Shown in pieces: positions 41,055-48,467 of a stretch of DNA of 64,000 nucleotides. This DNA comes from Grimontia marina. GTDB lineage: Bacteria > Pseudomonadota > Gammaproteobacteria > Enterobacterales > Vibrionaceae. Numbering within the stretch: the first letter of the stretch is position 1; the number at the start of each line of letters is the position of its first letter. The position numbers and the translations under genes were made by a program. The stretch covers positions 51,194 through 115,193 of the forward strand of contig NZ_FIZY01000013.1 of NCBI RefSeq assembly GCF_900060185.1. The letters run 5' to 3'. Under the pieces are notes generated by a model. That model was not told the origin of the DNA. It searched no databases and saw nothing but the letters and a program-made list of their open reading frames with translations.

Positions 41055-43406
41055 TTATTCAAGCACGTTCTGGTCGCTAACGCCGTAGGTAGAGGTACCA
41101 CTCAGGAATTGAGCCAACTGGCTGTGCATTTCTGTCATGTGAGGCAAATCAGTCTGGTCATCATTTTGGAACTCAATGACCGTGCTGTGTTTCGCAACGT
41201 CATTGAACTTGGTGAAGTTACGTGTTCCTGACGCAGCAGGCGATGTAACATTCACAATATTCAACTGTTGTTTGGTGGCAAGAGGTTCAGTACCGGCGAA
41301 GGGAGCATTTTCTACGCTATTAGGCACAGTGTCGTCATTCTTTACCTGCTGCATGTAGACAGGGAGTGCGTTTAACACGCTGCTGCCATTGAGATCTAGC
41401 TCTCCGATCATGTTATATGGATCGACTGTATCGATAACCGTTTGCGCGGCATAAGCAAATTGGCTAACTGCAGTTTGCGCATCGATATCAGGTGCGGCAG
41501 TGGAGACCTGTTCAATAATATCAGGTCCGAATGTATTAGAGCCCAACAGTAAATTGGCTATTTGTCCCCCAGTGTTTGCGGCTGCGATACGAGAAAACTT
41601 AAATAGGGCGTCGCCGTTTGCGTCATCAAGCGTATTGTTTGCCGATACCACAGTACCAAACCCTGTAATCCCACCTAATGAATGTCCAAACAATGATGGT
41701 GGTGTGGTGGCAGTATTATCAAGCAGTGCTAACGGTGTTCCAGCTAGTGCTCCTTCTAACTGCATACGCGTCAACGACGCTCGTAAGCCTAGGTTATCAA
41801 TCATACTTTGGCGCAGATTGTCACGTCCAACAGGGAGATATGTGAGATTTAAAAATGCCGTGGCGTCAGCATTTGCTGAACGTGTTGCATCTAAGCTTCT
41901 TGCTCCGTGAAGTGGCTGATCAATTGCCATGATAGCGATATCTTTAGGCGAGCCGTTGATAATGTTGCTGGCAAATGCATATGCATTTTCTTTTGCAGAG
42001 GTAATACCATGTTGGTAAATCACCAGCTCTATAGGGCCAGTCGCTCCAGTTGGAGTGAACAAAATGAATGGGACATCTTCAAGTGATTTAACCTGTGGTA
42101 CTGGGTTGTAGCGGGTGATAATGCGCTCTGCATCAAGTTGTGAACCATCGGCTTTCGTGAGCGTCAAACCGACAAGCTTGAGCTGTTCGTCCACGTCATC
42201 AGCAAGCTTCGATAGGTCAATACCAGCAGCGACAAGTTGTTGAGCGACAGCAGCAGCATCATCCTGATCATCACCGTTAAGTACATTAGAGACGATGGCT
42301 AAACTTGGCATACCAGCTTCAAATGGTGTCGTATTCCAGTTTGTAGAATCTTTCTCAAGGAAATAAGGTAATTTAACGGTGCCCTTACTGACAGTCACGG
42401 TGTTTGGAGTACCGTTTTGATATGCGCCTAAAAGTAACGCTGCACTCTCATTGTTGGGGTCAATGTAGTTTGAGAAATTGCTATCCGCTACTAAAGCCGT
42501 TGCATAATCAATACCTGAGTCGGAAAAAGAGAGTGTATAGGCGGTGCTTAAGTCAACATTATTAGGATTTGCAGACCCTTTCCAAACGAGATTGTAGTTT
42601 CCGTTTGCACCAGCAGGATCAGAGCCTTTAGCAACTGCTCCTTTAGTAGCATATACAACATCACCTACGGATTGAGTCGTAAACCATGTGCTGTAAATAA
42701 TCGACTCACTGGATTGACCCAAAAGCCTGAATATGCTGTTAACGCCTTTAGTTACAGCAGCCACAGTAGGGATGATATCGCTGGTGGTAATGTTGTCCGT
42801 CTCTGTTACTAACATTGCGTACGCAGTGGACATACCAACAGCATCACCGTTTACATCTTTAAGGTCATTAGTCAAAGCAATGATGTATTCGCTTTTTTCT
42901 TCGAGGGAGTTAGCAAACTGAATAAACAGTTGGTCATCACTCGCCCTACTGCTTACTTGATAGTCAGTGCCATTAACAAGAAGTTTCTTAAGTGATGGTG
43001 AACCAGTCAACTTATCGGTGAGTTGGGCAACAATTACCCCTTCAGTTATCTGCCTATCTCCAAGTCCGGCCCCTTCAAACTGCATCGCAATTGGCATTGA
43101 AACCGACCATCCGTCCATAGTATTCATAGCTGCGCGAGGATCGGAAAGGCTTGCGGAGTCAGTAGGGATTTTTAAGGTACCGTCGTTGGTGTCCATCAGG
43201 GCAAAGCTTGGACCCGGAATATTGGCGCTGTCTCCTGATAGATGGAATTTTACTTTTGTTGGGGCGTTCAAGCTGTCTTGGATATGTTTTTCTTCAAAAA
43301 TACTGTTCGGTGAACCACTTAGTTCTGATTCGCCACAGCCAGTCAAACCAATAGCTAGTGAGAGGGCTACCGAGAGTTTAGTTTTGTTTAGCATTGTAAT
43401 ATTCAT
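41055..43406 (-). CDS. volA: Surface lipoprotein lysophospholipase, VolA/Pla-1 family
   Basis: A 783-residue lipoprotein lipase from the ATG at 43406 (GGGAGATAA site). The signal sequence ends in a lipobox at GLTGC with Cys24 as lipidation site; the +2 residue is Gly, so outer-membrane sorting is expected. The central alpha/beta-hydrolase part has the nucleophile motif LFGHSLGG and an oxyanion-region motif IYQHGITS. VolA of Vibrio cholerae is a surface lysophospholipase encoded with a fadL gene, releasing fatty acids for import. Here it follows fadL by 22 bases on the same strand, the same layout, so I infer the same function. Confidence 0.88.
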   Translation of the reverse strand: MNITMLNKTKLSVALSLAIGLTGCGESELSGSPNSIFEEKHIQDSLNAPTKVKFHLSGDSANIPGPSFALMDTNDGTLKIPTDSASLSDPRAAMNTMDGWSVSMPIAMQFEGAGLGDRQITEGVIVAQLTDKLTGSPSLKKLLVNGTDYQVSSRASDDQLFIQFANSLEEKSEYIIALTNDLKDVNGDAVGMSTAYAMLVTETDNITTSDIIPTVAAVTKGVNSIFRLLGQSSESIIYSTWFTTQSVGDVVYATKGAVAKGSDPAGANGNYNLVWKGSANPNNVDLSTAYTLSFSDSGIDYATALVADSNFSNYIDPNNESAALLLGAYQNGTPNTVTVSKGTVKLPYFLEKDSTNWNTTPFEAGMPSLAIVSNVLNGDDQDDAAAVAQQLVAAGIDLSKLADDVDEQLKLVGLTLTKADGSQLDAERIITRYNPVPQVKSLEDVPFILFTPTGATGPIELVIYQHGITSAKENAYAFASNIINGSPKDIAIMAIDQPLHGARSLDATRSANADATAFLNLTYLPVGRDNLRQSMIDNLGLRASLTRMQLEGALAGTPLALLDNTATTPPSLFGHSLGGITGFGTVVSANNTLDDANGDALFKFSRIAAANTGGQIANLLLGSNTFGPDIIEQVSTAAPDIDAQTAVSQFAYAAQTVIDTVDPYNMIGELDLNGSSVLNALPVYMQQVKNDDTVPNSVENAPFAGTEPLATKQQLNIVNVTSPAASGTRNFTKFNDVAKHSTVIEFQNDDQTDLPHMTEMHSQLAQFLSGTSTYGVSDQNVLE

Positions 43407-43428
43407 TAATTTATCTCCCTCACCAACA

Positions 43429-44667
43429 TTAAAACGTATAGTTAGCTTGGATGGCTGCGATATAAGCAGATCCCTTACCATCGAAAGTAAACTCTCTTCC
43501 CGAAACACTGCTGGTTTCTTTGAATGAAGAGGATTTACTGTGGATGTAGGTGAGGCCAGCATCTATAGAAAGTTTCGGTGAGTATTGATATGTGGCACCG
43601 CCCGAAAACCAGTAACGGTCTGTATCAGGGATACTCAGTGTGGACTTACCTGCTTGCTCGTCAAATGCGAAACCAGTTCGCATCGTCCAATCTTCATTGA
43701 GTGAGTATGTTGTACCAATGGAGTAACGCAACGAGTCATCATATTTCTCATTCTTGTAGAAGCAGATGCCATTCGTTTTAGAGCAACCACTACCTGTTGC
43801 TTTTAGTTCAGTGAAACTGCTCCATTCGGACCACATGACACTATAATGCACTGCCCAAGTGTCATTTAGTTGATGAAAACCGGATACTTCAAGTATGGCA
43901 GGTAGTGGCACGCTCAAGTCACCTGTAGCTTTACCATCTCCTGGCACGATGTTTCCAGAGTAATCCTTAAAGTCGCCTTCAAAATCGAGGCCGATCTCTG
44001 AACGGTAAGCAATACCAAATCGATTGTTATTATTGAGTTCGTATAGCGCACCAACATTCCAACCAAAGCCCCAAGTGGTGCCTTCCATACTGATTAGCTT
44101 GTCGCTAGCGTTTGTAGGTGCAGGGAAACCAAAATGACGATTAAGCTCCGCAATAGCATAAACAATATTAAGACCAGCACCGATGCTGAATTGATCATTG
44201 AGTTTATAGGATACCGCCGGGTTTAGGTTTACAGAGACTAACGCTGTGTCACCAGCCAGATCCCCGGCCAAAAATTCATCAGGGTAATCTGTTCCGACCC
44301 CGTAAACAGTGTACAGCCCAACACCCCATGCGAGTTTTTCATCAATAGGGCTGACGTAAAAGCTTGCAGGTACGAATTGAATTGGAGCGACGTCTGAAGC
44401 CTTCTGGCCAGTTGATGTTTCGGTAATGTCTATTTCCGGGTTTACGATGTGAAGAGCCCCCGAAGCTTGTGCAACTTCAAACTGTGACATCGAAGCCGGG
44501 TTGCGTGCCATGACCGATGCATTATCGGCAATAGCAGCCTCACCGGCATAAGCCCTACCTAATCCGCTGGCAGAATGTTCTGATACCTGAAAACCCGCAC
44601 TCCAAGCACTTGGGGCGGTGAGAGCAATGGCGACCGCTAGGGCGCTTCTTGATAGTTTTTTTGACAT
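43429..44667 (-). CDS. fadL: Long-chain fatty acid outer-membrane channel FadL (first copy)
   Basis: OmpP1/FadL/TodX family beta-barrel of 412 residues that admits long-chain fatty acids. The start at 44667 (GAGGCTG site) gives a signal peptide ending near AWSA-GF; an ATG 11 codons upstream was rejected. The N-terminal hatch contains EHSASGLGRAYAGEAAIADN and the family ARNPASM (NPA) motif. The protein ends in a barrel-closing phenylalanine (NYTF). It forms an operon with volA and has a FadR-like site about 105 bases upstream. Confidence 0.95.
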   Translation of the reverse strand: MSKKLSRSALAVAIALTAPSAWSAGFQVSEHSASGLGRAYAGEAAIADNASVMARNPASMSQFEVAQASGALHIVNPEIDITETSTGQKASDVAPIQFVPASFYVSPIDEKLAWGVGLYTVYGVGTDYPDEFLAGDLAGDTALVSVNLNPAVSYKLNDQFSIGAGLNIVYAIAELNRHFGFPAPTNASDKLISMEGTTWGFGWNVGALYELNNNNRFGIAYRSEIGLDFEGDFKDYSGNIVPGDGKATGDLSVPLPAILEVSGFHQLNDTWAVHYSVMWSEWSSFTELKATGSGCSKTNGICFYKNEKYDDSLRYSIGTTYSLNEDWTMRTGFAFDEQAGKSTLSIPDTDRYWFSGGATYQYSPKLSIDAGLTYIHSKSSSFKETSSVSGREFTFDGKGSAYIAAIQANYTF

Positions 44668-45061
44668 ACAGCCTCTCGTCCAAATTGAGTTATCGGTCAA
44701 TAATTAACCAAAATCCAATATTTTCAATAAGTTGGAAAAACGTTGCAACCTATAGCAATTTGTTATGATTACTGGTCGGATCTTTACGATGCTTAATATG
44801 TCATGACATGCATTGATGTTAAATAGGTGTTAAATACGACATGAGTGCCTGAATTTTCGGTATTTTATGCCTATTTTTAAAACTTGAGTTTTAAGTAAAT
44901 ACACTAAAACAGGCTGGGTTTTTCTGAAGTGCTTGTATTAACGCGTTAATGAATAGAAACAAAGTGGTTGGATTCTAAGCGTGCGTTTGAATTTGACGTG
45001 AAAACTGAAGAAAATCAATTCACGGCTGTTACCGGTGAATTTCACTTTTGTGACTAAAAAC
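44668..45061. other. Upstream region of fadL-volA
   Basis: About 390 bases without a gene, AT-rich. Apart from the FadR-like site at 44770-44786 I see no clear element. Confidence 0.45.
44770..44786 (-). promoter_or_regulatory. FadR-like operator upstream of fadL-volA
   Basis: On the plus strand, TACTGGTCGGATCTTTA has an intact left half-site ACTGGTC and matches the FadR consensus at 11 of 16 defined positions. It lies about 105 bases before the fadL start. The right half is poor. Confidence 0.4.
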
Positions 45062-45093
45062 AAAAAAGCCGATTGCAAAGAATCGGCTTTTCT
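45062..45093 (-). terminator. Terminator of the second fadL
   Basis: The 11-bp stem AAAAGCCGATT/AATCGGCTTTT is followed on the minus strand by a T-run. Confidence 0.9.
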
Positions 45094-45111
45094 CGTTTGT
45101 GAAACAGTTAC

Positions 45112-46398
45112 TTAGAAGGTGTAGTTTGCGCTAAGAGCGTAAATGTAAGCATCACCGCCAGCGGTAAAGTCATAGCTTGCGACGGCACCTCCAGGTAGGT
45201 TTTCGCTTTCCGTACCATTTACGTCGTCGCCACTCAAATAAGCGAAACCAGCATCAATACTTAGGTTGTCTGTGGCATAATAAGTTGCACCTAAGCTGTA
45301 CCAATCACGCTCTGTATCTGGAATGCTAAGCGTTCTATGGGCATCTGGAACTGGACTTTCATCTTTTGCATAGCCCGCTCTTAGTTCCCATTTATCATTT
45401 AGGTAGTAGGTTGCTCCCAAGGAATAGCGCCAAGTGTTTTCCCATTTTTCGTCTTTCTGGAGGCATACTCCTTGCCCTGACAAACTGAGACATTGAGAGC
45501 TTGTTGCTCTGAGTTCTTGGAAGCTACTCCAGCCAATACGCATTGCACTGTAGTGAACCGCCCATTGTTCCCCAAGCTTGTGGAAGCCAGAGAATTCGAA
45601 AATATCCGGAAGGTTAAGCTCTAATTCACCTGCTACGGTTCCTGTTGCGGAAGTCCCTCTGTAATCACCCTCAAGGGTTATATCAACTTTTGAGCGGTAG
45701 CTAGCGCCTACTCGGTTGTTTTCATTAAATTGCCAAAGTGCACCTGCATTCCAACCAAAGCCCCAACCGTCGCCAGCCAAATATGAAATCTCATCAGTTG
45801 CTGACCCCCCTAAAACAAAGCCGCTACTAAGGATACCTTTTTGACGTTTTAACTCAGCATCTGCATATACTGCGTTGAGGCCAACACCAAGGCTCAACTG
45901 ATCGCTAACTTCGTAAGCAAGGTTGGCATTGAAGTCTACTGTCAATAATTCAGTTTGCCCCCCGATTGCACCAGCTGGTGAATCTGTTGGGTATTCTGTG
46001 GATAGACCAAAGTTGGAAAAAGTTGAAAAACCAACCGCCATTTTATCATTCAGCGGACGAACGTAGTGAAAGTTTGGAACCAGAGCGTCTGGAGCAACGT
46101 CACTATGCTCGTCGGCTCCTAGAGTGGTTCCGTTTAAAGAAGCGTCGCTAACTTTGGCATCCACATCCGGCTGGATAAACGAAAGACCACCCGACACTTG
46201 TGCGGCATCGAACATAGTCATTGCTGCAGGGTTTCGGACAGCGACTGCGGCATTGTCAGCGATTGCTGCTTCACCGGCAAATGCGCGACCTAAACCGCTG
46301 GCGGAATGTTCACTGATTTGGAAGCCAGCGCCATGGGCCTGAAATGTGGCCAGCGCAATGGCTGTTGAAAGTAGGGTACGTTGCGTTACACGTTTCAT
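45112..46398 (-). CDS. fadL: Long-chain fatty acid outer-membrane channel FadL (second copy)
   Basis: A second FadL-type barrel of 428 residues, clearly paralogous to the copy at 43429-44667 (shared GFQ[IV]SEHSASGLGRA[FY]AGEAAIADNA and the NPA motif; both end NYTF). The start at 46398 (GAGAGGC site) gives MKRVTQRTLLSTAIALATF and a signal peptide ending at AHGA-GF. An in-frame ATG 17 codons upstream was rejected. Monocistronic, with its own terminator. No clear FadR site was found upstream, so the two copies may be regulated differently. Confidence 0.94.
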   Translation of the reverse strand: MKRVTQRTLLSTAIALATFQAHGAGFQISEHSASGLGRAFAGEAAIADNAAVAVRNPAAMTMFDAAQVSGGLSFIQPDVDAKVSDASLNGTTLGADEHSDVAPDALVPNFHYVRPLNDKMAVGFSTFSNFGLSTEYPTDSPAGAIGGQTELLTVDFNANLAYEVSDQLSLGVGLNAVYADAELKRQKGILSSGFVLGGSATDEISYLAGDGWGFGWNAGALWQFNENNRVGASYRSKVDITLEGDYRGTSATGTVAGELELNLPDIFEFSGFHKLGEQWAVHYSAMRIGWSSFQELRATSSQCLSLSGQGVCLQKDEKWENTWRYSLGATYYLNDKWELRAGYAKDESPVPDAHRTLSIPDTERDWYSLGATYYATDNLSIDAGFAYLSGDDVNGTESENLPGGAVASYDFTAGGDAYIYALSANYTF

Positions 46399-46689
46399 TT
46401 GGAATTGCCTCTCTGTCACTGCCTTTTTTATTTTTGTCGTCTTCGACATTAGCCGCTCAAAACTTTTCAGCGCAGGTGTCGAATCGTTCTAAGACAGTAT
46501 ACGTAGCAATTTACCAAATGTTGTAGTTTTGTTATCAATAGTTTGCGCGAGATCTAGGCGCTAAAAGAGCAGTTGTTGAGAATAATTTCAGACTTTTGTT
46601 TAAAACGATTGATTTGACTGGTAAAAAAAACGGCAAAACACCTTTAAATTTATGCTATTCCGCCATTTTTCTCGAGTTTCACTGAACTG

Positions 46690-47361
46690 CTATTCGTCTG
46701 CGCTTTGTTCGGATTCTTCGTCCGCTGAAAAAATTGGCCAGCCGCCTAATTTCTTCCATTTGTTAACGATCTCACAGAAAAGTTCGGCAGTACGTTCTGT
46801 ATCGTAAAGTGCTGAGTGCGCTTCACGGTTATCAAAAGGGATAGCTGCGGTTTGACAGGCTTTTGCCAGCACGGTTTGTCCAAATGCCAATCCGCTTAGT
46901 GCGGCAGTGTCAAAAGTAGCAAATGGGTGGAATGGATTGCGTTTTAGGTGGCTGCGCTCCGAAGCGGCCATCACGAAGCTGTGGTCGAAGTTTGCATTGT
47001 GCGCGACCATGATGGAGCGCTGACAACCTGCCGCTTTCTGCTCTTTGCGGATCAGTTTGAAGATTTCTTTCAACGCATGCTCTTCTTCAACGGCGCCGCG
47101 TAGCGGGCTGAAAGGATCCTTAATTCCGTTGAACTCCAGCGCCTCTTTGACGAGGTTTGCACCTTCGAACGGAGAAACATGAAAGTGAATGGTTTTATCA
47201 GGAGAGAGCCAACCGTCTTCGTCCATTTTCAATGTGACAGCGCAGATTTCCAGCAGAGCGTCTGTTTGGGAATTAAATCCAGCGGTTTCAACATCAATAA
47301 CAACGGGAAAATAGCCACGAAATCTTGCTTTTAGCGTGTTCAGGTTGGTTTCTTGGGTCAT
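46690..47361 (-). CDS. rnt: Ribonuclease T
   Basis: DEDD-family 3'-5' exoribonuclease that trims tRNA CCA ends and matures stable RNA. 223 residues from the ATG at 47361 (E. coli RNase T has 215). Catalytic acidic residues are Asp23 and Glu25 in VIDVETAGF, with further motifs [11 protein letters not shown] and [13 protein letters not shown]. An ATG 20 codons upstream was rejected as atypical. The C-terminal tail is acidic. It diverges from motY, as in other vibrios. Confidence 0.96.
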   Translation of the reverse strand: MTQETNLNTLKARFRGYFPVVIDVETAGFNSQTDALLEICAVTLKMDEDGWLSPDKTIHFHVSPFEGANLVKEALEFNGIKDPFSPLRGAVEEEHALKEIFKLIRKEQKAAGCQRSIMVAHNANFDHSFVMAASERSHLKRNPFHPFATFDTAALSGLAFGQTVLAKACQTAAIPFDNREAHSALYDTERTAELFCEIVNKWKKLGGWPIFSADEESEQSADE

Positions 47362-47455
47362 GCTTCGGATAACTTGTGAAAATGAGGCGTGCATTATGTC
47401 AGAAGCTGACTGGATTTTCATTTTCTAGTTTTGACGCGAGCGATTAAAATAAGGC

Positions 47456-47482
47456 TAAAGATACGGGCTCGCCTTCCGATAA
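47456..47482 (+). promoter_or_regulatory. Sigma-28 (FliA) promoter for motY
   Basis: TAAAGATA (47456-47463), 11 bases, then TCCGATAA (47475-47482) closely match the consensus TAAAGTTT-N11-GCCGATAA. Spacing is exact. It lies 43 bases before motY, a flagellar motor gene, which supports both calls. Confidence 0.8.
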
Positions 47483-47525
47483 GGTAAGCAATACCGTCCC
47501 ACTTAGTCACAGGAACAGCCCCAGT

Positions 47526-48404
47526 ATGAAGAAAGCATCGCTTTTGACATTATGCATTGCCGCAAGCTTTGCGCCGCTATCGGCGTCTGCGAGCAAGTAT
47601 TACGGAGCGAAGCCTACGGAATCCGTCTGGAAGGTGAAGGTAGATACACCGATCGAGTGCCGTATTGAGCATATGATCCCAAACTACGGTATGGCGACAT
47701 TTACTTCGCGCGCCAGCAAGAAAATCAATCTGGATTTTGAGTTGGAGATGCGCCTGGCAATGGGACAAACGCAAAATGTCTCCTTAGTATCAATGCCTCC
47801 GGTTTGGTTTGCTGGTGAGCCTGCGGAATATATCGATCGCTTGCGTTTCTATAAGCAGTTTAATGGCTACGTAGATGGGCAGACAGCCTGGAGTATGTTG
47901 TCTGAACTAGAAAATGGCCGTTACCCGACCTTTAGCTTTAAAGAGTGGCAAAGTAAGGGGAAGCGGGTCGATATTGCTTTATCCTCAGTCTCCTTTCAGC
48001 AACCGTACAACGAATTCAGTAGCTGTGTGGCGCGTCTACTGCCTTATTCTTTTGAAGACATTGCATTCACCGTACTTCATTACAATGAGAACGGTGATGA
48101 GCTGAACAAAGCCTCTATGTCGCGACTCGCGCAAATTGCAGAGTTTGTCCGTTACAGTCCGGATATCGACTTAGTGTTGATGGCGACCTATACCGATGGC
48201 CGCGGGGCGAAAGCAGCTAACCAGAGAATGTCTGAAATCCGCGCTGAAAAACTGGAGCAGTACTTTATGTCATTGGGATTGCCTAAAGACAGGATTCAGG
48301 TAGAAGCTTATGGTGAGCGTCGCCCAATTGCCGAAAATGAAAGTCCAATCGGCCGAAACAAAAACCGTCGTGTAGTGATCTCGCTGGGTCGAACAATTAT
48401 CTAG
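47526..48404 (+). CDS. motY: Sodium-driven flagellar motor protein MotY
   Basis: Periplasmic T-ring component that helps assemble the PomA/PomB stator around the polar flagellar motor. 292 residues (about 293 in Vibrio alginolyticus). A signal peptide ends near LSASA-SK (residue 23). The N-terminal domain is MotY-specific, and the C-terminal OmpA-like peptidoglycan-binding domain (about 185-285) has [19 protein letters not shown] and [11 protein letters not shown]. Its own sigma-28 promoter precedes it. Confidence 0.96.
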   Translation: MKKASLLTLCIAASFAPLSASASKYYGAKPTESVWKVKVDTPIECRIEHMIPNYGMATFTSRASKKINLDFELEMRLAMGQTQNVSLVSMPPVWFAGEPAEYIDRLRFYKQFNGYVDGQTAWSMLSELENGRYPTFSFKEWQSKGKRVDIALSSVSFQQPYNEFSSCVARLLPYSFEDIAFTVLHYNENGDELNKASMSRLAQIAEFVRYSPDIDLVLMATYTDGRGAKAANQRMSEIRAEKLEQYFMSLGLPKDRIQVEAYGERRPIAENESPIGRNKNRRVVISLGRTII

Positions 48405-48432
48405 AGTGAATACCTAAAACCTCATTATTAAG

Positions 48433-48466
48433 AAAAAGCCCCGCTGATTGCAGCGGGGCTTTTTCT
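48433..48466. terminator. Bidirectional terminator between motY and the HD-GYP gene
   Basis: A perfect 14-bp stem, AAAAAGCCCCGCTG/CAGCGGGGCTTTTT, with a four-base loop, serves both convergent genes. Confidence 0.95.
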
Positions 48467-48467
48467 T

